Positions 58,025 to 64,000 of a stretch of 64,000 nucleotides of DNA are shown in pieces. The first letter of the stretch is position 1, and each line of letters begins with the position of its first letter. Both the position numbers and the translations under genes were made by a program. The notes below the pieces were generated by a model. That model had not been told where the DNA came from and searched no databases. It worked only from the letters and a program-made list of their open reading frames with translations. Source of the stretch: Cohnella thermotolerans DSM 17683 (lineage in GTDB: Bacteria > Bacillota > Bacilli > Paenibacillales > Paenibacillaceae); contig NZ_AUCP01000006.1 in NCBI RefSeq assembly GCF_000429825.1, positions 87,215 through 151,214 on the forward strand, read 5' to 3'.

Positions 58025-58044
58025 CCGCCTGGATACTCGTACGA

Positions 58045-58067
58045 GCGCCCGTGGAGGGCGCCTTTTT
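58045..58067 (+). terminator. Intrinsic terminator of the YjbR-type gene
   Basis: Stem GCGCCC / GGGCGC with a 5-nt loop, followed by CTTTTT. Confidence 0.8.
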
Positions 58068-58079
58068 CCGCAACGAGTC

Positions 58080-58118
58080 TTGACAAATGACCCTCTATAT
58101 TCGTTGTACATACAAAAT
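58080..58118 (+). promoter_or_regulatory. Promoter and operator of the MarR-MFS pair
   Basis: A perfect -35 TTGACA (58080-58085) is followed by the operator TTGTACATACAAAAT (58104-58118), whose core TTGTA-CA-TACAA is a perfect dyad and covers the expected -10 position. The same 15-mer occurs in reverse before the MFS gene. Confidence 0.7.
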
Positions 58119-58138
58119 CGTAAGAGGAGGTGCCCGCC

Positions 58139-58564
58139 TTGGACGATGGCTTCCTGCAGACGTGCCTGTTTTTTACCGCCAACCGATTGGGACGCGCCAT
58201 CACCAAGATGGCCGAAGAAGAATTCGCGCCCACCGGGCTCAGTCCCATGTACGGCTATCTGATCCGTCTGGTCGCCGGTGCGCCGGGCATTTCCCAGAAG
58301 GAACTGGCTGAGAAGCTGTCCATTACGCCCTCCACGCTCACTCGATTCGTCGATAAGCTGGAAGCCAAACGGCTGGTCGAACGGAAAGGGCAAGGCAAGA
58401 CGGTGCTCGTGTACCCGACGAAGAAAGCGGAGGAACTGTTGGAATCGATCCGCCAAGCCTCCCGAAATCTGCACGATCGGTACGAGGCTCTCTTGGGCGC
58501 AGACGCGGCCAAGCGATTGACGGAGGACTTGAACGCTTCCAGCGCGCTGCTGGAGCGGCATTAA
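58139..58564 (+). CDS. MarR-family transcriptional regulator
   Basis: 141-aa winged-helix repressor (GYLIRLVAGAPGISQKELAEKLSITPSTLTRFVDKLEAKRLVERKGQGKTVLVYPT). TTG start at 58139 fits GGAGG with an 8-nt spacer; the GTG at 58130 overlaps that site. Identical inverted operators before it and before the next gene point to control of both. It is followed after 61 nt by an MFS gene, a common regulator-exporter pairing. Confidence 0.88.
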   Translation: MDDGFLQTCLFFTANRLGRAITKMAEEEFAPTGLSPMYGYLIRLVAGAPGISQKELAEKLSITPSTLTRFVDKLEAKRLVERKGQGKTVLVYPTKKAEELLESIRQASRNLHDRYEALLGADAAKRLTEDLNASSALLERH

Positions 58565-58580
58565 TTTTTTGCGGATTTAT

Positions 58581-58595
58581 ATTTTGTATGTACAA
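58581..58595 (+). promoter_or_regulatory. Second MarR operator, before the MFS gene
   Basis: ATTTTGTATGTACAA is the exact reverse complement of the 15-mer at 58104-58118 and contains the dyad TTGTA-TG-TACAA. It lies 30 nt upstream of the MFS start, in the short gap after the marR-type gene. Confidence 0.75.
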
Positions 58596-58625
58596 ACAAA
58601 ATAAAACGAACGGAGTGAGGGATCC

Positions 58626-59897
58626 TTGGAAGCCGACAAAAGAAGAGCGAAATTTCATTACGGGTGGGTTGTTCTGGCCGTTACCTTCGTCACCTTGCTC
58701 GTCTCGGCGGGTATCCGGTCCATGCCCAGCCTTTTTATGCTTCCGTTCGAAAAGGATTTCGGCTGGAGCCGCGGGGGAATCTCCAGCGTCGTCTCGATCG
58801 GGATCTTCCTATACGGGCTGGCGGGTCCCTTCTCCGCCGCGGTGCTCCTGAAGTTCGGCATTCGCCGGGTGACGGTCGCTTCCTTGGGGACACTGGCAGC
58901 CGGCCTGACCGCCACGCCTTGGATGCAAGCTCTCTGGCAGTTCGAGATCCTGTGGGGCGTCGTATCCGGACTCGCCACGGGAATGATGGCGAACGTCCTC
59001 GGCGTTACGGTTGCGAATCAATGGTTCGTCAAGCGGAAAGGACTTGTGGTCGGCGTTCTGACCGCCAGCGCGGCAACGGGGCAGCTGCTGTTCCTTCCCA
59101 TGCTGGCCGGGATTACGGTTCAGTCCGGCTGGAGAACCTCCGTTTACACGGCTGTCGCCGTCATCGTCGCGCTCATGGTTCTCGTTGCCGTCTTCATGCG
59201 GAATCATCCCTATGAGATCGGAGCCGCTCCATACGGTTCGGAGGAGAAGACCAAGCCGGCGGCGTTCCAAGGAGACATCTTCGCGGCGCCGCTTCTCGCG
59301 CTGGGCGAAGGCTTGAAGAACAAGACGTTCTGGCTGCTCGCCGGCACCTTCTTCTTCTGCGGCTTTTCGACGAACGGCCTGATCGGCACGCATCTCATTC
59401 CCGCCTGCGGCGACTATGGCATCATGGAAGTGACGGCGGCCAGCCTGCTCGCCTTCATGGGCATCTTCGACCTGTTCGGCACGACGTTCTCGGGCTGGCT
59501 GTCCGACCGCTTCGACAGCCGCTGGCTCCTGTTCTGGTACTACGGCCTTCGCGGTCTGTCGCTGCTCTACCTGCCTTACGCGCTCGGCTCCGGCCCGCTC
59601 AACCTGATCGTCTTCAGCGTCTTCTACGGGCTCGATTGGATCGCGACCGTGCCGCCGACCGTCAAGCTGGCGACCCAGGAATTCGGCAAGGAGAAATCCG
59701 GGATGATCTTCGGCTGGGTCGTCGTCGCCCACCAGATCGGCGCCTCCGTCGCCGCCTACTCGGCGGGAGCCATGAGACAATGGCTCGGTTCCTATACGGT
59801 TCCGTTCATGGCCGCCGGCATCGTCTGCCTGTTCGCTTCGCTGATGGCGATTCGCATCTCCAAGACCGGAGCGGCGCTTCGGCGAGCCGAAGCCTGA
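58626..59897 (+). CDS. MFS transporter
   Basis: 423-aa integral membrane protein with about twelve transmembrane segments (YGWVVLAVTFVTLLVSAGIRSMPSLFMLPFEKDFGWSRGGISSVVSIGIFLYGLAGPFSAAVL). It resembles the monocarboxylate/OFA-type MFS group; substrate unknown. TTG start with GAGTGAGG upstream. Probably controlled by the MarR protein encoded just before it. Confidence 0.88.
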   Translation: MEADKRRAKFHYGWVVLAVTFVTLLVSAGIRSMPSLFMLPFEKDFGWSRGGISSVVSIGIFLYGLAGPFSAAVLLKFGIRRVTVASLGTLAAGLTATPWMQALWQFEILWGVVSGLATGMMANVLGVTVANQWFVKRKGLVVGVLTASAATGQLLFLPMLAGITVQSGWRTSVYTAVAVIVALMVLVAVFMRNHPYEIGAAPYGSEEKTKPAAFQGDIFAAPLLALGEGLKNKTFWLLAGTFFFCGFSTNGLIGTHLIPACGDYGIMEVTAASLLAFMGIFDLFGTTFSGWLSDRFDSRWLLFWYYGLRGLSLLYLPYALGSGPLNLIVFSVFYGLDWIATVPPTVKLATQEFGKEKSGMIFGWVVVAHQIGASVAAYSAGAMRQWLGSYTVPFMAAGIVCLFASLMAIRISKTGAALRRAEA

Positions 59898-59912
59898 CGC
59901 CGCATTCCGCGC

Positions 59913-60986
59913 TCACCCGGCTTCCCGTCCCGCCCGGATTTGCTTGCTGCGGAGCTGCCCGCAGGCGGCGTCGATATCGGCGCCGTGCTCCAGGCGGACG
60001 CTACAGCTGACGCCCTGCTTCTTGAGCGTATCGAAGAACGTCCGGATCGATTCCGGTTCGCTTCTCTGGTATTGGCTATGTTCGTCCACCGGATTATAGG
60101 GAATCAGGTTGACGTTGACGAGCGGACGCCGCCGGTCGCCGATCAGCTCGGCCAGCTCCAGCGCATGCTCCTTCCGGTCGTTGACGTCTTTGAGCAGAAT
60201 GTACTCCAAGGTCAATCTGCGGTTCGTGCGCTCCAGGTAATAATCGATGGCCGCCATCAGCTTCTCGATCGGTATGGCCCGGTTGATCTTCATGATGCGC
60301 GTGCGAAGCTCGTTGTTCGGCGCGTGCAGAGATACGGCCAGGTTCACCTGCAGGTCGCTGTCCGCGAACTCGCGGATTTTATCCGCAAGACCGCTGGTGG
60401 ACACGGTAATGTGGCGGGGCCCGATGGCCAGCCCTTTGGACTCCTTGATGACCCGGATGAAATCCGCCATGTTGCCGTAATTGTCGAAAGGTTCGCCGAT
60501 GCCCATCACGACGGCGTGGCTCACCTTCTCGCCGCGGCCCGCCCGATCCAAATGAAGCTGAACTTGCATAATCTGCTCCGTGATCTCGCCGGCGGACAAA
60601 TCCCGGCTCTTCGCGAGGAGGCCGCTCGCGCAGAAGCTGCAGCCGATGTTGCAGCCCACTTGCGTCGTCACGCACACGGACAATCCGAATTTGTGCCGCA
60701 TCAGCACCGTTTCGATCAGGTTGCCGTCCTTCAGCCGGAACAGAAACTTGATCGTCCCGTCCGCAGACTCCTGCCGCGTATGCTCGCTCAGCGTGGAGAT
60801 CGCGAAATGCTCGGCCAACGCCTCCCGGCAGGATGCATGCACGCCGATCATGTCCTCGAACGCCGTCGCCCGCTTCCGGTACAGCCAGTCCCATACTTGC
60901 AGCGCCCGCGACTTCTTGTGGCCGCACTCTTCCAGCCAGGCGGTCAGCTTATCTAAAGTCAATCCGTAAATGGATTCCCGTTCCAT
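59913..60986 (-). CDS. rlmN: 23S rRNA (adenine-C2)-methyltransferase RlmN
   Basis: 357-aa radical SAM enzyme methylating A2503 of 23S rRNA (and A37 of some tRNAs). The SAM-cluster motif [11 protein letters not shown] (CxxxCxxC), GMGEPFDNY-type segment ([13 protein letters not shown]), and the C-terminal Cys in [21 protein letters not shown], required for the two-step chemistry, are present. The open frame runs much further upstream, but ATG 60986 has ACGAGGA at correct spacing and homology starts there. Confidence 0.95.
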   Translation of the reverse strand: MERESIYGLTLDKLTAWLEECGHKKSRALQVWDWLYRKRATAFEDMIGVHASCREALAEHFAISTLSEHTRQESADGTIKFLFRLKDGNLIETVLMRHKFGLSVCVTTQVGCNIGCSFCASGLLAKSRDLSAGEITEQIMQVQLHLDRAGRGEKVSHAVVMGIGEPFDNYGNMADFIRVIKESKGLAIGPRHITVSTSGLADKIREFADSDLQVNLAVSLHAPNNELRTRIMKINRAIPIEKLMAAIDYYLERTNRRLTLEYILLKDVNDRKEHALELAELIGDRRRPLVNVNLIPYNPVDEHSQYQRSEPESIRTFFDTLKKQGVSCSVRLEHGADIDAACGQLRSKQIRAGREAG

Positions 60987-61141
60987 TTCCATTCCTCGTT
61001 TCACTAGCAAACTTAACGTTCTTCTCTTTTGCGATTCGCTTCTTATTGTCCCAGAGTTAACGTGATTTAACAAGTTCCGGGGGGCCTCCCCTTCCGTCCT
61101 TCCTGAACGGGACGCCCGAGAATCCCGACAAAAGCGCAAAG

Positions 61142-61163
61142 AAACCGCTGCGCGCCGCGGTTT
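61142..61163 (-). terminator. Intrinsic terminator of the glycerate kinase gene
   Basis: Stem AAACCGC / GCGGTTT, followed on the minus strand by CTTTGCGCTTTTG, 20 nt after the kinase stop. Confidence 0.7.
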
Positions 61164-61183
61164 GTGCTTTTCTCCGCTTCTGT

Positions 61184-62314
61184 TTATCTCGCCGTCCAAA
61201 GCCGGACAACCCGCTCCGCGCAATCCGCGAGAAGCCCGTAAGCACCCCGCATCGCCTCTTCCAGCGCCATCGGCCCGTTCACGATGGAGAACGCGCTGAC
61301 GACGCCGTGCCGGTACATCGACTCGACGCCCCGTCCGAGCGCCCCCGAGAGGAGGATGACGGGAATGCCTGCTTTCTCGGCCGCCTGGGCTACGCCGAAC
61401 GGCGTTTTCCCCATCTCCGTCTGGTCGTCGCTCTGCCCTTCGCCGGTCAGGACCAGATCGGCCCCGAGCAATTTTTCTTCCAGCCGACTGGCCTCGATCA
61501 CCAACCGCACTCCCTTCTGCAGCGTACCGTTCAGAAAGGCGACAACGGCCGCGCCCAGACCTCCCGCCGCTCCCGCTCCCGCCAGATCGCGAACCGGCCG
61601 GTGCAATTGCCTTTCGATCACCTCAGAGAAACGGTACAGATTGCGGTCTAACGCGGCGACCATGTCGGGGTCCGCGCCTTTCTGCGGCCCGAACACCGCG
61701 CTTGCCCCTCTCGGTCCGCATAACGGATTGTCCACATCGCAGGCGGCGGTGAAGACGCTCTCTTCAATCCGGGCATCGAAGCCGCTCAGGTCGAGGCGAT
61801 GAAGACGGTCGAGGCTCCCTCCGCCGAGCGGCAGCTCCCTGCCGTCCCGATCCAGCAACCTGGCCCCCAGCGCCTGGATCATGCCGGCCCCGCCGTCATT
61901 CGTTGCGCTTCCGCCCAAACAAACAATAAAGCGGCGGCAGCCTTGGTCCAGGGCGTCCCGGATCAACTCGCCCGTACCGTAAGTCGAGGCGATCAGCGGA
62001 TTGCGGCGTGAAGCCGGGATCCGATAAAGCCCCGACGCTTCGGCCACTTCGATGACGGCCGTCGCTTCGTCCTGCAAAATGCCGTATTTCGCCTCAATCA
62101 GTTCCCCAAGCGGGTTATGAACGGTCGCGCTGCGAATCCGGCCGTTCATCGCGCCGACCAGGCTTTGCACGGTGCCTTCGCCTCCGTCCGCCATCGGCAC
62201 CCGAACGATCTCGGCGTCCGGAAGGACCCTTCGTATTCCTTCCTCCATGGCCCGGCAAGCCTCGGTCGCGGTCAGACTTCCCTTGTAGGAATCGGGGGCA
62301 AGCACGATTCTCAT
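61184..62314 (-). CDS. Glycerate kinase (GarK/GlxK family)
   Basis: 376-aa cytoplasmic kinase phosphorylating D-glycerate. Typical start [29 protein letters not shown], then [34 protein letters not shown] and [38 protein letters not shown] lies before the ATG. It stands alone, downstream of no other sugar-acid genes in the window. Confidence 0.93.
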   Translation of the reverse strand: MRIVLAPDSYKGSLTATEACRAMEEGIRRVLPDAEIVRVPMADGGEGTVQSLVGAMNGRIRSATVHNPLGELIEAKYGILQDEATAVIEVAEASGLYRIPASRRNPLIASTYGTGELIRDALDQGCRRFIVCLGGSATNDGGAGMIQALGARLLDRDGRELPLGGGSLDRLHRLDLSGFDARIEESVFTAACDVDNPLCGPRGASAVFGPQKGADPDMVAALDRNLYRFSEVIERQLHRPVRDLAGAGAAGGLGAAVVAFLNGTLQKGVRLVIEASRLEEKLLGADLVLTGEGQSDDQTEMGKTPFGVAQAAEKAGIPVILLSGALGRGVESMYRHGVVSAFSIVNGPMALEEAMRGAYGLLADCAERVVRLWTAR

Positions 62315-62444
62315 CTTGTTCCTCCTTCGAGAACAATACAGAAATTAATTAATTTGATGGAAAATAGAGGAGATAGCAAAATATTGTAGAATTCCATTTT
62401 TTATCGAAATGCAGCCGCTAGTTCGGTCATTAATGGGGGGGACT

Positions 62445-63665
62445 ATGAAGTACTCGCGTTTTCCATTCACAATGCGATGGATAGCCATCGCATGTTTATT
62501 TGCCGTTTTCCTGCTGCCGAGGCTGGCCCACGCCGCGAATGACACGTCGGTCATTCGGGACTGGAAGGTGCAGTGGATTCCGGAGCAAGCCGTATCGGAA
62601 GCGGTCCCCTCCTCGACGAGACCGTGGATCGAGTCCGGCGCGGACCGTCCCTTCACGGTTCTCCCCGAAGGCATGCGGGGAATGTGGGTCCGCTTCACCG
62701 TCCCGCCCACCTCCGGCTGGCAGCGGCCGGGTCTGCTCGTCGATCGGCTGTACGGGCTCGATCTGTCCGTGTACGAAGACAACAAGCTGCTGTATGATTC
62801 GAAACGCGATTTTATATTTGATTTGAACAAGCTGCTGGTGCCGATCGACCAATACGCCGTGCCTAAGGAAATTTATGTTCGGATCCTTTCCTCAACCGAA
62901 CGCGTCGGGTTCATTAGCAGCGTCCATATAGGCAACTTTGAAGCTTTGTCGAAGCGGTTTCTGTTGAAGGATATGCCCGACCTGCTGCTTGGAACCTCGA
63001 TTGTTTTATTATCGCTTATGATGCTGCTCTGCTCCGGCTTCTTGCATCGGACACAAAGGAGCTCCTGGATATCGCTTTGTCTGATCGCACTGACGATGGG
63101 AACGATCATTATCGCGTATTCGCCTCTGCCTTATCTTTATTTTCGGCCATTCGGCAAATTTCTTCTATTGCTCTTTGATCTGTCGCTGTTCATTATGGTT
63201 CCGGCGATCAATTATTACGTCGATCAGGTCTTTGAAGGTCAGTTCCGTCTTTTTACGAAGTTCCGGCATTGGCAGGCAGGCTACTGCCTCCTCTGCATGA
63301 TCTGCCTTATTGTTTATTTAGCAGCCGGCAACCGTTTTTACAGCGTTTATTATGTATTGACTACCGCCATTTTAGGGGCGTTTATTCTCGTGCAACTTGT
63401 CTTCATTATCCTCTTATCCGTCCTCTATGCCAAGAAGGGCAACAAGAATGCGGTGCTTTTATCGTGCGGCATTATATTTCTCGCGCTTATGGGGACGGTC
63501 GACTTGATCTTATATTTCTTGACCGGCAAGAGATATGTGCTCTATCTATGGAAATTCGGCATTATCGGCATGATGATGACGCTTGTCTTGATCCTCGCAA
63601 GACGAATTTCGGCCGATTATGGGAAGCTCTTAAACTATTCCAAGGAGCTGGAGTTGTATAATTAG
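62445..63665 (+). CDS. 7TM-DISM-type sensor protein truncated by an IS element
   Basis: 406-aa remnant. An N-terminal signal/anchor segment precedes an extracellular 7TMR-DISM sensing domain (FTVLPEGMRGMWVRFTVPPTS ... LLVDRLYGLDLSVYEDNKLLYD) and seven predicted transmembrane segments from about residue 185. It ends at KLLNYSKELELYN, where intact family members continue into a kinase, GGDEF or similar output domain. The TAG stop coincides with the end of the IS (63663-63667). GC content is lower than in neighbouring genes, especially after 62950. ATG 62445 has GGGGGG upstream. Without its output domain it is probably not functional. Confidence 0.75.
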   Translation: MKYSRFPFTMRWIAIACLFAVFLLPRLAHAANDTSVIRDWKVQWIPEQAVSEAVPSSTRPWIESGADRPFTVLPEGMRGMWVRFTVPPTSGWQRPGLLVDRLYGLDLSVYEDNKLLYDSKRDFIFDLNKLLVPIDQYAVPKEIYVRILSSTERVGFISSVHIGNFEALSKRFLLKDMPDLLLGTSIVLLSLMMLLCSGFLHRTQRSSWISLCLIALTMGTIIIAYSPLPYLYFRPFGKFLLLLFDLSLFIMVPAINYYVDQVFEGQFRLFTKFRHWQAGYCLLCMICLIVYLAAGNRFYSVYYVLTTAILGAFILVQLVFIILLSVLYAKKGNKNAVLLSCGIIFLALMGTVDLILYFLTGKRYVLYLWKFGIIGMMMTLVLILARRISADYGKLLNYSKELELYN

Positions 63666-64000
63666 GGCTTGCTGAACAAGATCAATTTAAGCTGCTCCCA
63701 ACGCATGAGCCTAGACCGTGATTTTCTTTGCGGTTTTCATGCAAAAAATCGGACGGAACGCAATGAATCTGAAAAAAGAGAAAAAAAGAACCCGCAGTCG
63801 CCGTTCCAGGTTCATAACCAGAAACTGGATAGCGATGACAGTTAAACTTGTATGAGCACCGCGGGAGCAAATTCGGCCCAAACCCAACTTGCGTTTGCCT
63901 TCGCCGAACTTTCCTTCGATCGCATTGCGCTGTGCAGCGTCTTGCTTCTCTTGCTTTCGATCATCGGCGTCACGTTGTTCTTTGGATGGCCTGCCAAGCT
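63666..64000 (-). mobile_element. End of an IS5-like insertion sequence, cut by the window edge
   Basis: Starts within 63664-63668, where the sensor gene abruptly stops, with the presumed terminal repeat GGCTTGCTGAACAAG, and contains the C-terminus of a DDE transposase on the minus strand. The other end and the target duplication are outside the window. Confidence 0.7.
63711..64000 (-). CDS. IS5-like DDE transposase, C-terminal part
   Basis: Incomplete at its 5' end (window edge). The translated end reads QRNAIEGKFGEGKRKLGLGR ... TVIAIQFLVMNLERRLR, with the final Glu of the DDE triad in NAIEGKFG. This pattern is typical of the IS5/IS1478-like group. The last ~35 residues are hydrophobic and basic and end at TAG (63711-63713). 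Family assignment rests on this short stretch. Confidence 0.7.
   Translation of the reverse strand, partial: LGRPSKEQRDADDRKQEKQDAAQRNAIEGKFGEGKRKLGLGRICSRGAHTSLTVIAIQFLVMNLERRLRVLFFSFFRFIAFRPIFCMKTAKKITV

Overview
The window is a chromosomal segment of a high-GC, spore-former-type Firmicute, most likely family Paenibacillaceae (Cohnella or Paenibacillus-like). The evidence is strong AGGAGG-type ribosome binding sites, several TTG/GTG starts, YesM/YesN-type two-component pairs beside sugar ABC importers, Bacillus-type regulators (GlpP, PerR, MarR, LacI, PucR) and LipL. No rRNA, tRNA or CRISPR array was seen.

Layout. 1-10.3 kb: a truncated YesN-type response regulator, a GH36 alpha-galactosidase, and a sugar ABC importer (binding protein plus two divergent permeases) with its YesM/YesN pair. 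10.6-14.4 kb: DUF1284 protein, lipL, pepT, an alkyltransferase-like protein lacking the catalytic Cys, and a broken Uma2-type gene. 14.5-24.4 kb: reductive pyrimidine catabolism (preT-preA-hydA plus a 75-aa protein), a PucR regulator and an NMT1/SsuA-type ABC importer operon. 25-28.3 kb: DUF1641-ndh operon with a Rex-like box, and a glycerol-1-phosphate dehydrogenase. 28.5-34.8 kb: a second sugar importer with co-oriented YesM/YesN genes. 34.8-46.7 kb: msrA, an NlpC/P60 protein, a two-part ThrE exporter, an ArsR-SRPBCC operon with an operator-embedded promoter, MFS, DUF523, nitroreductase, a frameshifted beta-propeller protein, an MhqR-like MarR gene, two small conserved-looking proteins, and the divergent perR/catalase pair with a Per box. 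47-57.5 kb (minus strand): a third sugar importer, GH42 beta-galactosidase, LacI regulator, then glpP-glpK-glpD. 57.6-62.3 kb: YjbR protein, MarR-MFS operon with two identical operators, rlmN, glycerate kinase. 62.4-64 kb: a 7TM-DISM sensor gene cut by an IS5-like element that runs off the window.

The most interesting system is at 47.3-57.4 kb. The beta-galactosidase/importer/LacI operon continues with a 9-nt gap, and with the glpP ribosome binding site overlapping the lacI stop codon, into the glycerol-3-phosphate genes glpP, glpK and glpD. There is no glpF. A single transcript would then import a beta-galactoside, split it, and phosphorylate and oxidise glycerol. This fits galactosyl-glycerol (from plant galactolipids) as substrate. 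That is an inference, not shown by the sequence alone. The GH36 alpha-galactosidase at the other end of the window could in principle extend this to digalactosyl-glycerol.

Regulation is unusually legible here: a perfect TTGACA/TATAAT promoter with operators inside and just downstream of it (ArsR), a MarR dyad on a -10 box, paired MarR operators, a Per box, a CcpA-type cre site, a GlpP-type leader terminator before glpD, and many intrinsic terminators.
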